Virus record (IMG/VR): IMGVR_UViG_3300030090_004814
Location: 1 to 60,507 of that record
DNA: 60,507 nt
Strand: one strand, 5' to 3'
From: a virus
Shown here: one piece after another, positions 17,414-24,769 of the stretch
Numbering within the stretch: position 1 is the stretch's first letter
Layout: every line of letters begins with the position of its first letter
Translations under genes and position numbers: made by a program
Notes under the pieces: generated by a model
Seen by the model: the letters and a program-made list of their open reading frames with translations, nothing else
The model's database searches: none
Told to the model about the DNA's origin: nothing

Positions 17414-19630
17414 TTAACTCTGTTCACTTAGCTCTCTCGCATTTTTTGCGTCTCTAATGGCTAAGTCCTGCTCAAACTCGGCTTGCTTTATTTCCATGTC
17501 AAGTTTTGCTTTGTCTAAAGCTATCTTATTTTTCACTTCAGCCTCTCGCATTTTCGCTGCCATAGCAGCATCACCCGACTGCTCCTGACCTCCCGCTTCA
17601 GCTTGCTCACGCTTCATCTTCTCAATCTTCTGAGAAGTATTGTAAATCATCTCCTGAGTAAAGTTCAATACCTGCTTCGCTTCACCAACTAACAACTTCT
17701 GCATCGGATCTCCCGCCAATGCCTGAACCGTCTGACTCACATGATCATAAAACGCCTGTAAAGCAGGGAATGCTTGCACTGGGTCAGCAACACCCTCATC
17801 CAACTGCTGCAATAACTGATTCAATGTCGGTAAATGCACCTGCAAATGCGTCGCATGTAACTCATTAGGTACAACAGGTACTGGCTTACCTTCCATCATA
17901 TCCTGATTCTCAAAGTAAGCGATCTTCAAATCAATAGTAGGTCGCTCCTGCTCCTGCTGTGGCATATACCTGTCAGCCAAATCATGACCAACACGAGTTG
18001 CCACAATGTCACGAGTCAAATTCTTACGACCCGTCTCATCAAACTGACCAGACACCGCTTGCAACTCTCGCAATGCAGTAAACCTATTCGCTTGTGAACC
18101 ACTACCAATTGATCTAACGGCTTTAGTCCGACTAATATCCAACGTCTTGATAAATGATTCCTGAACTCCTCGCACTGCACACCGATCATAAAACTCTTTA
18201 ACCGCACCATCCCTACGCTTGTTCTCAACAACCCTACGGACAATCTCCTTCATCAACCTGGTCCAACTCGCATAAAATAAATTCAACGAAGCTCCAGACA
18301 GTCTAGTAGCCACATCCATGTCAGCCACCACCTGCATCTTGTTACGATACGGAGAACTTTGTTGCGAACCATACGTGCTCACTGTATCAGTGTTCAGGGC
18401 TAACTGATTCGTAATATCATTTAAGGCAGGTTGCACTGCCGTGCTCAAATTAGGCACTGCCTTCTCAATAATGTTCACGTTTGGCGACAGCACCGCATAT
18501 GCTCCGTAATACGTGAAACTGAGTTCATCCAATGCCCTTTGGTTCTCAGGCTGTATCATCACAGCCGATCCCAACATCGCACCGTCTATCATCTGACAGC
18601 GCAACCTGTTACTTGTTTGGATGTGATTAAATATACGATGCCCTAATCCTCGAATAGAGTGATAAGTGCCATTCGAGCCAACACCATACGTGAACATCAC
18701 AAACGCTTGTTCAGGCTTCTCATACCTTGAAATCTTCTCGTACATGAACTTCTTAGGCTTGTCCTCCGCACATATAAAATGCGAAACAGACCCATCCATC
18801 TCACGTACCCAAAAATGTAAAACAGATACTGTAGGGTTTTGATAACTGTGATAAAGATCATTGTTCTTTAACTCAGCCTGATAAGACTCCCAATCAGAAG
18901 TGTAGTTCATTCCTGTTCTACCCTGCGTAGTCACATTTTCCATGATTACACGCTTAACTTCCGCAATATCCCAACCAACACTCTTCGCAGCCTTCTCATT
19001 TTTTATGAAGCCAAACAACTCATGCAAATGATACTGCCTACGACCAATCGCTATATCCACAAAGTTTTCATCAGCGGGAGTCTGCCTAGGTATCAAAATA
19101 TCCGCAAAACTACCTACCCTAAACTTCCAGTCATCGGGGGTGTCAAAATAAGCCACTCCCGTACCGTGCTTCACAAAAGTCGTGCACAAACGCAAATAAC
19201 TATTGTGAAACTCAGGCCAACTCCGCAACATATGGGTCAACTCTTCAGAAACAATATCCTCTTGAGTCTTGATCTCTGATCTCTGACCCTGTGTTCCTCT
19301 AACTTCAACAAGTGTTTCTAGTGAAGAATATAAATCCACATAGGCAGATAACGAAATATCCAACAATCTTTGAGCTTCTCCAAAATTCAGATTGGTTTTT
19401 AGACCCTGACCACTAGCATTTAAGCGTTTAGAATCATAGGGACTAGCTCCATCAAACATAGAATCTACCCTCGACCTGTTAATCGAAGAAGCTTCATCCG
19501 CTTTTTGAAGGCTTCTAAAAATGCTTAGAGCACTATTGACATCTTTTAAGCGGCTCTTTTCTGGCTTCCCCTTTTCATCGAGATTTCCTAATTCACTAAG
19601 AGCGTCTATCGAATATTTTTCTGTTGACAT
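17414..19630 (-). CDS. Portal protein
   Basis: A 738-residue protein of podovirus-portal length. The N-terminal region has LNFGEAQRLLDISLSAYVDL, and the centre has FVKHGTGVAYFDTPDDW and FMFTYG-like wing segments. The last about 100 residues form a charged helical region rich in Glu, Lys and Ala (NKIALDKAKLDMEIKQAEF), as at the C-termini of large portals. It would form the dodecameric DNA gate at the capsid vertex. The order portal, small protein, scaffold, capsid supports the call. An AAAGG lies just before the start. Confidence 0.85.
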   Translation of the reverse strand: MSTEKYSIDALSELGNLDEKGKPEKSRLKDVNSALSIFRSLQKADEASSINRSRVDSMFDGASPYDSKRLNASGQGLKTNLNFGEAQRLLDISLSAYVDLYSSLETLVEVRGTQGQRSEIKTQEDIVSEELTHMLRSWPEFHNSYLRLCTTFVKHGTGVAYFDTPDDWKFRVGSFADILIPRQTPADENFVDIAIGRRQYHLHELFGFIKNEKAAKSVGWDIAEVKRVIMENVTTQGRTGMNYTSDWESYQAELKNNDLYHSYQNPTVSVLHFWVREMDGSVSHFICAEDKPKKFMYEKISRYEKPEQAFVMFTYGVGSNGTYHSIRGLGHRIFNHIQTSNRLRCQMIDGAMLGSAVMIQPENQRALDELSFTYYGAYAVLSPNVNIIEKAVPNLSTAVQPALNDITNQLALNTDTVSTYGSQQSSPYRNKMQVVADMDVATRLSGASLNLFYASWTRLMKEIVRRVVENKRRDGAVKEFYDRCAVRGVQESFIKTLDISRTKAVRSIGSGSQANRFTALRELQAVSGQFDETGRKNLTRDIVATRVGHDLADRYMPQQEQERPTIDLKIAYFENQDMMEGKPVPVVPNELHATHLQVHLPTLNQLLQQLDEGVADPVQAFPALQAFYDHVSQTVQALAGDPMQKLLVGEAKQVLNFTQEMIYNTSQKIEKMKREQAEAGGQEQSGDAAMAAKMREAEVKNKIALDKAKLDMEIKQAEFEQDLAIRDAKNARELSEQS

Positions 19631-19658
19631 GTACCTTTAAATTTAAGCCTTTTTTCAA

Positions 19659-20171
19659 CTACAGCAAGGCGGAATCTTCACCCCACACCTCCTCTACCAA
19701 AGTAGCCACTCTCTTGTTCCTTCTCGTCCCATCAGAATGGTACAAAGTTACATAGGGGTGACCACCACTCATCAAAAACTCACGTAACAAAAAACACTTA
19801 CCAGCATTCCTACCTCTCTTTGGAGGGTCTACACAGTAAATGGCTCCATAAGGCGTGATTACATATCTCGCCCATTCAGGGATCATCCGCACATCAAATT
19901 TCTCAAACACATCTTCTTTGGTGAAATGAGTCTTAGGTTTATTGAACATGGATTCGGCTAGGCGTTCAGAGTCAAATGTCCAAACCCGCCCTTTGTCATT
20001 TCGGATCGTTGCGTACCAGCGAGAGCAAATATATCGCTGTTTCATCTTCTTTAACTTCCCTTGTGGTGATCTTCTGTAAACAAAGCCATTTTTATCTATC
20101 TCGAATGGCGCAGCTTTGGCGATCTTCTTGGTTTCTATATTTTCTGTTACAATTTCAGTAATGTTTTCCAT
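19659..20171 (-). CDS. Tandem NUMOD4-like DNA-binding protein
   Basis: A 170-residue protein made of two related halves. The C-terminal half (YVITPYGAIYCVDPP, then GGHPYVTLYHSDGTRRNKRV and LVEEVWG) has the layout of a NUMOD4 motif from HNH homing endonucleases. The N-terminal half (FEIDKNGFVYRRSPQGKLKK, then WYATIRNDKGRVWTF) repeats the scheme. No HNH catalytic residues follow. It may be a DNA-binding remnant of a homing endonuclease or a regulator. It is the first gene of the leftward virion operon, just below the 63-bp repeat. Confidence 0.65.
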   Translation of the reverse strand: MENITEIVTENIETKKIAKAAPFEIDKNGFVYRRSPQGKLKKMKQRYICSRWYATIRNDKGRVWTFDSERLAESMFNKPKTHFTKEDVFEKFDVRMIPEWARYVITPYGAIYCVDPPKRGRNAGKCFLLREFLMSGGHPYVTLYHSDGTRRNKRVATLVEEVWGEDSALL

Positions 20172-20215
20172 GAGGTGCTTTTTCTTAGTTATTTTCTTAT
20201 TTTCTTATTTATTAT

Positions 20216-20278
20216 CCCCTACCTAAAAACTTCCTTAGAATAGGTTAAGCATATTATTTCATATTGTTGTAAAATGCT
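20216..20278 (-). promoter_or_regulatory. 63-bp element, copy A (candidate late promoter)
   Basis: This segment matches 42953-43015 over 63 bases with identical spacing. A conserved CCCCTAyCTAAAAACTT block, a 12-base unconserved gap, and a 34-base block differ only at one position in each conserved block. Read leftward it begins AGCATTTTACAACAATATG. It lies 45 bases upstream of the first gene of the virion operon. Confidence 0.72.
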
Positions 20279-20501
20279 AAAGTAACTTATAGAAAGTTTT
20301 TGAGGTGGGGTCAAGAGAAAGTGATTACTTATTTTTGTAAAAACTACCATTTCTGAGCCACAAAATAACCATTCTGAAAAAAGAGCCATTTAGAGCCATT
20401 TTAATTAATTGTTTGTTTTTTGAGCTAATTCCAGCCCTCTCATATGACGAAAATTTTTTCATATAAGGTATATATGTATAGCGAGCTTCGCAGAAAAATC
20501 C

Positions 20502-20531
20502 TGGCCTCCAGGGTGGGGGTACCCCCTGGCC
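20502..20531. repeat. GC-rich inverted repeat
   Basis: A GC-rich island in AT-rich surroundings. GGGGGTACCCCC (20515-20526) is a perfect palindrome, and GGCC at 20503-20506 can pair with GGCC at 20528-20531. There is no T-run after it, so it looks more like a protein-binding or structural site than a terminator. Confidence 0.6.
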
Positions 20532-20609
20532 GTGCTAAGTTGATTCCTGGTCCATGATCCCCTAACACTTTACTACACTAACACTTGTCAAATGGATCAA
20601 GACTCAATG

Positions 20610-20756
20610 CTCAATGGCTATAATTTCACAAATTAAATAAATCGATCTTTTTTTATGGATTTGAGAAATTGCTTTTTTGATTGCAAGCTAATAATAAAAA
20701 AAGTGAAATAATGATAATATAATTATAAAAGGCTATTTTCTCAATATGCCTATAAT
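20610..20756 (+). promoter_or_regulatory. Two similar candidate early promoter boxes
   Basis: CTCAATGGCTATAAT at 20610-20624 and CTCAATATGCCTATAAT at 20740-20756 both end in a consensus -10 hexamer. Neither has a good -35, so a phage-specific or activator-dependent promoter is possible. Both point toward the early genes. Confidence 0.42.
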
Positions 20757-20830
20757 GGCCCATATTTAGCTTATATGACCTTTGAACTATGATTCAGTGG
20801 TTTTATACCCTCTGAGCATTTAAAGAAAAA

Positions 20831-20848
20831 ACCCTATTTTTATAGGGT
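20831..20848. terminator. Short hairpin upstream of the first early gene
   Basis: ACCCTAT and ATAGGGT form a perfect 7-bp stem with a TTTT loop. Read leftward it is followed by TTTTTTCTTT, so it could stop antisense transcription entering the control region. Read rightward it would sit in the leader of the first early gene. Confidence 0.45.
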
Positions 20849-20908
20849 GAAAATAGTATAAAATTAGTGCTTTTAATTTAGGGTATATGTGCTTTAATTG
20901 TAGGTATC

Positions 20909-21343
20909 ATGTTAAATCCTGATATAAAAACAGTCGGTGTCTCAATTGGGGCAAAAACCATAATTAAAAATGCTAACGATAAGAAAGAAGCTATTGATGC
21001 AATTACAGAGGCATTAAAAGAAAATACTTTTTTCTTACCAAACATTAACTCAAAAAATAGAGCTTATACGCAAGCTATATCACCCGATATTCAAAGCAAA
21101 ATTAACGATGCTAGATCTACAATTCTTGATCTCCAAACACAGTTTGGATCTGTTAAGTTTGGTAGATCATTACGTAAAGGTGAGCAAGATTTTATGAATC
21201 TTGAAATGTACAAAGCATGCAAAGCCTATGCATCTGATGATCAGATGGAGCAAGTTAATTTGTACTATGCTTGTGTTCCACTTGTAGAGGCAACAGCAAT
21301 AGACATTAAAGCATTAGCTTTGGCTATCTATAACGAGAAATAA
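20909..21343 (+). CDS. First early gene, hypothetical
   Basis: A 144-residue mostly helical protein (ANDKKEAIDAITEALKENTF, KINDARSTILDLQTQFG) with no Cys-rich, membrane or signal segment. It stands alone, with the divergent control region in front and a strong terminator 26 bases behind. First genes after the early promoter are often host-takeover proteins, but no function can be read. Its start has no clear Shine-Dalgarno. Confidence 0.75.
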   Translation: MLNPDIKTVGVSIGAKTIIKNANDKKEAIDAITEALKENTFFLPNINSKNRAYTQAISPDIQSKINDARSTILDLQTQFGSVKFGRSLRKGEQDFMNLEMYKACKAYASDDQMEQVNLYYACVPLVEATAIDIKALALAIYNEK

Positions 21344-21368
21344 ACCCTTAAACCATATTAAAGCAATC

Positions 21369-21398
21369 GCCTCTAGGATTGATTTCCTAGGGGCTTTT
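21369..21398 (+). terminator. Terminator of the first early gene
   Basis: GCCTCTAGG pairs with CCTAGGGGC (nine pairs including one G-T) around an 8-base loop and is followed by TTTT. It lies 26 bases after the stop codon. Confidence 0.82.
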
Positions 21399-21443
21399 GT
21401 GGTGTAAATGATAAGCGATTCAATAGCTTTTAGCGATAAGCCC

Positions 21444-21704
21444 TTAAAGGTTTCATATGGAGCTTTTAGGGGTTTATTTTGCTTTGTATCGTCAAAAGGA
21501 CTAATGCCTCGCAAGGGGTTTATTTGTGAAAATATGGACGGAATTTTGACAATGATATTCAAAGCATTAAGCCACAAAAGGCATTCAATATTGCTTTTAA
21601 AGGTTTCCTATATGGGGGCTTTTAGGGGTTTTAGGATCGTTAATTTGCCCTTACTAAATGAGGCTTATTTTAGGTCATTAAATCATTTAGAGGCTTTTAG
21701 GGGT
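21444..21704 (+). repeat. G-rich direct repeats in gene-poor DNA
   Basis: GCTTTTAGGGG occurs three times (in 21444-21476, 21595-21635 and 21690-21704). In the first two the match extends to about 35 bases with TTAAAGGTTTC and TATGG before it. Variants (AGGGGCTTTTGTGG near 21389, TAGGGGTTTAAG near 21732) flank them. Iteron-like direct repeats next to inverted repeats in an early gene-poor region suggest a replication origin or a regulator binding array. The open frames here only translate the repeat. Confidence 0.6.
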
Positions 21705-21766
21705 AATAATTATTTAAATGTTTTTTATATAGTAGGGGTTTAAGTCATTCCTTTTGATTACTTGCC

Positions 21767-22183
21767 TAATGAGATAGCTATCTCATTACAGGATTTTTAC
21801 GTCCTGTAATCTCTGACAATTCTATTCAATAGCTATTGGTGCAAATCCTTAACTCGTTAATGATATATCAGATCCTTAGCAAGATTTGTAGCGCAAGACC
21901 TACGCCAAATGAGCGAACAAAATATATGGTAGAAGATTACACCATTGCATTAGAACGCATAATGCAATGCCTTAATCAGTAAAATTGGAAAAGGGAACAT
22001 ATGAGCATTGAAGTGTGAACTATGATCTATGATTCATGAGCTAATGAATCATGACGTTGTCCTACGTTCACATCGCTAAATGTACGACCTTATGAGAGTG
22101 TACTGTAATCAGTACAGAGCAGGACATTATTTTCACATAACCTGCACATCTCTTGAAATCATCACGACGATGGAGATGTGCAG
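21767..22183 (+). other. Dense array of perfect inverted repeats, non-coding
   Basis: In 417 bases there are at least six perfect inverted repeats: a 22-bp palindrome (21767-21788); ATTACAGGA/TCCTGTAAT (21785-21793 with 21802-21810), which shares four bases with the palindrome; CATTGCATTA/TAATGCAATG (21943-21969); TGTGAAC/GTTCACA (22014-22072) enclosing ATGATTCAT/ATGAATCAT (22029-22052); TGTACTG/CAGTACA (22099-22116); and CTGCACATCTC/GAGATGTGCAG (22142-22183). No convincing gene lies here. As RNA it would be a string of stem-loops. Origin, RNase III processing sites or a structured regulatory RNA are possible. Confidence 0.65.
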
Positions 22184-22213
22184 TCATGTGGACGTAAACC
22201 ACAACGAAAGCAA

Positions 22214-22489
22214 ATGAGTATGTTAAAAGTTACATCGTACCCTGACAGGTATGATCATGCGACTACGTATAATATGAAGTCGATCACAGATCACCACCCC
22301 TATGCTGGTGATCATCACGCCAAGCACTCCCGCATTCATGCAGGGACTTATGGATTGGTTAGAATAAGAAAGAAGCCATCAGGCGATCTAAGTATATTCC
22401 CTACGAGCATCACTAGCACGGAGAGGAAAGAGGGACGCAGGTTCACAAGTAAGAAGAAACTAAAAGCAAGAGGGAGGAGAAAGAGATGA
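22214..22489 (+). CDS. Small basic hypothetical protein
   Basis: A 91-residue protein rich in His, Lys and Arg (MSMLKVTSYPDRYDHATTY; C-terminal KKKLKARGRRKR). I start it at the ATG at 22214. A GTG at 22178 is also open but lies in the arm of a perfect hairpin. The stop overlaps the next start as ATGA. The His-rich centre (DHHPYAGDHHAKH) could bind metal. Coding status is moderately supported by the coupled downstream gene. Confidence 0.5.
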   Translation: MSMLKVTSYPDRYDHATTYNMKSITDHHPYAGDHHAKHSRIHAGTYGLVRIRKKPSGDLSIFPTSITSTERKEGRRFTSKKKLKARGRRKR

Positions 22490-22566
22490 GCAGGACAATA
22501 TCAGACAGGCTGGACGAAGGCGAAGAGGTAAGAGAGATTGAATTTACCAGTATAGATTTAACCTGA
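22486..22566 (+). CDS. 26-residue peptide
   Basis: A very short frame (MSRTISDRLDEGEEVREIEF...) whose ATG overlaps the upstream stop as ATGA. It is preceded by a strong Shine-Dalgarno (AGGGAGGAG), which decides the start. Function unknown. Confidence 0.45.
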   Translation: MSRTISDRLDEGEEVREIEFTSIDLT

Positions 22567-22809
22567 ACAGCTTGGTGCATTGTTCAGAAATGCTAACGCA
22601 CCCACCCAATTCTAGAGGGATAACATTCTAGAGAACAGAAAGGCAAGCCATGAGATACGAATAAGACAGCCTCCTGGGCAAGAGATTAAACTGCCCTATA
22701 TTTTAAGTCTTCTATACTTCAATATTCAAGCTAAAGGTACAGGGATGCGTTGAATATTGAAGTATAGAGCATTTAAAAACGGCTCTATTTAACCTTAACC
22801 CATAAACAA
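22567..22809 (+). other. Gene-free stretch with hairpins
   Basis: About 240 bases without a supportable gene. It contains a CTGAACA/TGTTCAG hairpin (22563-22587), a repeated ATTCTAGAG (near 22611 and 22628), and the 19-bp perfect inverted repeat at 22711-22768. Confidence 0.6.
22711..22768 (+). repeat. Perfect 19-bp inverted repeat with 20-base loop
   Basis: The arms 22711-22729 and 22750-22768 are exactly complementary and start TCTATACTTCAATATTC. No T-run follows, so it is not a typical terminator. It lies 41 bases before the next start codon and could be an RNase III cleavage site or a small structured RNA. Confidence 0.8.
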
Positions 22810-23022
22810 ATGGATAGAGAAAGTATAAGAAAGTTTGAAAACACGACTAAGTTTTCAAGTGGAATCTTCAATAGAGGTATTGAAGTATTAAAGGAACACC
22901 ACGCCATGCACGGTAATTTTAAGTTACACAAGAAGCATGAGGATTCATTACGTTGGTGCATTGCCGACATGCGGAATGCCATCGCAAAAATAGAAGTGGA
23001 GATAGATGAACTCGCATCATAG
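22810..23022 (+). CDS. Small helical early protein
   Basis: A 70-residue protein with two predicted helices and a C-terminal helical run (ADMRNAIAKIEVEIDELA). It follows the 19-bp inverted repeat and starts at an ATG in an A-rich context. Function unknown. Confidence 0.65.
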   Translation: MDRESIRKFENTTKFSSGIFNRGIEVLKEHHAMHGNFKLHKKHEDSLRWCIADMRNAIAKIEVEIDELAS

Positions 23023-23036
23023 AGCAGTATAGATTT

Positions 23037-23213
23037 ATGTATAAAAATAAAAGGACTGTGCCTTTACACAGAAGACCAGTGCTTGATCTTATCAACAGTA
23101 AGACACCAAGCAACCAGGCAGATATATTATCTGCAAAGCAGGGGGATGAAAATCCCAGGAACAGCGGAAGTATTAACACCATGCGTAAAGCATTAAACTT
23201 GATAGGTGCATGA
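23037..23213 (+). CDS. Small early protein, possible helix-turn-helix
   Basis: A 58-residue protein (MYKNKRTVPLHRRPVLDLIN...). The central NQADILSAKQ and terminal INTMRKALNLIG segments could form a small helix-turn-helix, but this is a weak reading. The stop overlaps the next start as ATGA, which supports the frame. Confidence 0.55.
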   Translation: MYKNKRTVPLHRRPVLDLINSKTPSNQADILSAKQGDENPRNSGSINTMRKALNLIGA

Positions 23214-23452
23214 AGAGATTACTAAGCGACACGTTCACCGTGTACTTACGCATGACGCTGATCAGTTTTGCATCAGCATTGTTTGTAGTGATGGGAGCTT
23301 TCATGCTAGGATTATCTGATAAGTTAATCCACAGATTGAGTTACTTCACGAATGAGGAGTTCCTAATCATATTCGTGATAGCTCCTATATCACTCACAAT
23401 ATTCTGGACATTCATGTGCAGGGTAAAGATCACAATAACTTTAAGAAAATAA
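23210..23452 (+). CDS. Two-span membrane protein
   Basis: An 80-residue protein with two hydrophobic segments (LISFASALFVVMGAFMLGL and LIIFVIAPISLTIFWTFM) joined by a short polar loop. The ATGA overlap with the upstream gene supports the start. An early small inner-membrane protein could affect superinfection or host membrane processes; no family is recognised. Confidence 0.68.
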   Translation: MKRLLSDTFTVYLRMTLISFASALFVVMGAFMLGLSDKLIHRLSYFTNEEFLIIFVIAPISLTIFWTFMCRVKITITLRK

Positions 23453-23490
23453 TTAACCATACCAAGACCTCGCAAGAGGCATTCATACAT

Positions 23491-23718
23491 ATGAAGAAAG
23501 CAACTGAAGGGACTCGTTCCCAGATTAAGAAAGCAACGTCCGTCAAGGACATCAAGCGGTTATACAATACTGCTAGAAGGAAAGAAGAGAATGGCGAATA
23601 TGATTTCGCTAGACCTGGCTACATTGACAGGCTGAAGGGATTAGCGGATAGACACATTGCCAAGCTGGTTGAAATCGAAGTGAAGCAGTTGAATATGAAA
23701 ACAAGGAGTGAGAAATGA
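23491..23718 (+). CDS. Small basic helical early protein
   Basis: A 75-residue protein starting MKKATEGTRSQIKKATSVKD. It is Lys/Arg-rich and largely helical. A longer frame starting with GTG at 23416 would overlap the membrane-protein gene and lacks a ribosome site. The ATG at 23491 has AGAGG upstream. The stop overlaps the next start as ATGA. Confidence 0.58.
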   Translation: MKKATEGTRSQIKKATSVKDIKRLYNTARRKEENGEYDFARPGYIDRLKGLADRHIAKLVEIEVKQLNMKTRSEK

Positions 23719-23849
23719 GTAGACATTATTCAGAGGTAAATGAGGAGGCAGAACACCTTGAGGATGTGAAGAAAACATTATGGCGTAAGTACCTTAACAG
23801 GGAACTGTATGTCAAGAAAGGTAAGAGGTTTGTAAGATGGGAAGGGTAG
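23715..23849 (+). CDS. 44-residue early protein
   Basis: A short protein (MSRHYSEVNEEAEHLEDVKK...) with AAGGAG six bases before the ATG, ATGA coupling to the gene before, and a 13-base overlap with the gene after. These features support translation. Function unknown. Confidence 0.58.
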   Translation: MSRHYSEVNEEAEHLEDVKKTLWRKYLNRELYVKKGKRFVRWEG

Positions 23850-24058
23850 AGTATAAGAGGATTGAGGGCTATGAAAGACTAGCAGATGAGTTCGTTGACT
23901 ACCTGATTGAGTACTACCATTTTCAGAGTACTCCATCAGAGCATCTGTATTACAGATTAGTTGATGAACTAATTGAAAGAGGCATCATCAAAAGAGAAAC
24001 TTATGATGAGAAGAATGGCAGGGTTTTCTATGTTAGGATGCCCGCCCCACTAAAATAA
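23837..24058 (+). CDS. Small early protein, winged-helix-like
   Basis: A 73-residue protein (LADEFVDYLIEYYHFQSTPS ... LVDELIERGIIKRET ... GRVFYVRM). Two helices followed by a short strand pair looks like a small winged helix, but that is inference. A strong terminator follows 13 bases after its stop. Confidence 0.65.
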   Translation: MGRVEYKRIEGYERLADEFVDYLIEYYHFQSTPSEHLYYRLVDELIERGIIKRETYDEKNGRVFYVRMPAPLK

Positions 24059-24070
24059 ACTAAACAATAG

Positions 24071-24120
24071 CAAGGCAACCTGATCCATGAACTCTGAATC
24101 ATGGACGGGTTGCCTTGTTT
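24071..24120 (+). terminator. Long nested hairpin, probable terminator
   Basis: CAAGGCAACC pairs perfectly with GGTTGCCTTG, enclosing a second stem CCATGA/TCATGG, and TTT follows. It ends the 22.2-24.1 kb gene run. It could also be an intercistronic processing site, since the next gene starts 28 bases later. Confidence 0.75.
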
Positions 24121-24147
24121 CATTTAAACAAAGAAATAAAAAGTAAA

Positions 24148-24522
24148 ATGATTGCAGCAAATGAATGGCGTAAGAATCGCAAAGTAGGTTTTGAAATAAC
24201 CGATAGGTTAGAAGAACCTGGCTTTTATATGAAGTTTGAGAATGGCTTCATGGTATCCGTGCAGTGGAGTTCAATTAATTATGGGGACCACTATGCTACA
24301 GGAAAGAAGTTACCTGAAGAGGTGAGTTATTCACTTGAAGTAGAGATAGCTATCATCAATCCAGAAGGTGAGCTTATGGAAATCAATGCCGTAGATGATT
24401 CAGTAGTGGCTTACATAGGAGCAGATGAAGTAGCGGAGTACATGCACAGGGTATCTAATTTGAGGTATCACCGTGTAACAGGAAAGGTTATAGATCCGAC
24501 TAATCTTTTTTCCAAACAGTAA
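24148..24522 (+). CDS. Hypothetical early protein
   Basis: A 124-residue protein starting MIAANEWRKNRKVGF. It is alpha/beta in character (FYMKFENGFMVSVQWSSINY, YSLEVEIAIINPEGEL). Similar small proteins occur on phages and plasmids without a known role. A TTG 33 bases upstream is in frame but lies inside the terminator stem, so the ATG at 24148 is preferred. Confidence 0.65.
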   Translation: MIAANEWRKNRKVGFEITDRLEEPGFYMKFENGFMVSVQWSSINYGDHYATGKKLPEEVSYSLEVEIAIINPEGELMEINAVDDSVVAYIGADEVAEYMHRVSNLRYHRVTGKVIDPTNLFSKQ

Positions 24523-24533
24523 TAAAAAATAAG

Positions 24534-24671
24534 ATGAGCCAAAAAATATATAAGATCACTTGCAAAGTTTGTGGTCATCATGATTACGTCGGGCACTTAG
24601 ATTGGCATGCCATTAAATGCCAAGGTTGTCTTCAATACATTGAACAAAAAAAGTTCAAGATAGATAAGTAA
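24534..24671 (+). CDS. Small zinc-ribbon protein
   Basis: A 45-residue protein with two Cys pairs (CKVC near residue 10 and CQGC near residue 29) and three His residues between, the layout of a zinc ribbon. It starts 11 bases after the preceding stop. Possible roles include binding nucleic acid or a host polymerase; nothing more can be read. Confidence 0.62.
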   Translation: MSQKIYKITCKVCGHHDYVGHLDWHAIKCQGCLQYIEQKKFKIDK

Positions 24672-24769
24672 CAAATTACTAGACAAATAATAGTAATTAA
24701 AGTATAACAATTTCCCTGGTGTACGTTTCACCAGACGAAAGCATAACTAAAACAGAAGAAAATAATACT

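Larger units (their letters stand above)
20172..20908. promoter_or_regulatory. Divergent control region between late and early blocks
   Basis: This 737-base AT-rich gap has no convincing gene. It contains the 63-bp element (20216-20278), a tandem 10-bp repeat AGAGCCATTT (20382-20401), a GC-rich inverted repeat centred on GGGGGTACCCCC (20502-20531), two rightward boxes of the form CTCAAT-(2-4 bases)-C-TATAAT (20610-20624 and 20740-20756), a TTGAAC / TATACC pair 16 bases apart (20782-20809), and an ACCCTAT/ATAGGGT hairpin (20831-20848). A 16-base sequence at 20851-20866 recurs before the DnaA-like gene (29599-29614). Confidence 0.6.

Noticed and set aside
21408-21743. 111-codon plus-strand ORF and an 87-codon minus-strand ORF at 21314-21577
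   Set aside because: Both translate the G-rich DNA repeats (KVSYGAFRG and KAPYETFKG units), lack ribosome sites, and the minus ORF crosses a terminator and the end of the first early gene.
21767-21856. tRNA-like arrangement (stem, stem with T-rich loop, GGTGCAAATCC)
   Set aside because: The apparent anticodon loop has eight bases, the T-stem does not pair, and there is no acceptor stem. It is explained by neighbouring inverted repeats. No other tRNA-like T-arm was seen in the window.
22178-22213. GTG start for the 22.2 kb basic protein
   Set aside because: It lies in the arm of an 11-bp hairpin; the ATG at 22214 is free of the stem.
24115-24147. TTG start for the 24.1 kb gene
   Set aside because: It lies inside the terminator stem at 24071-24120; the ATG at 24148 follows it.
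24719-24769. GTG start for the DUF932-like gene
   Set aside because: It lies within a CTGGTG/CACCAG inverted repeat and the added residues do not look like the family; the ATG at 24770 is preferred.
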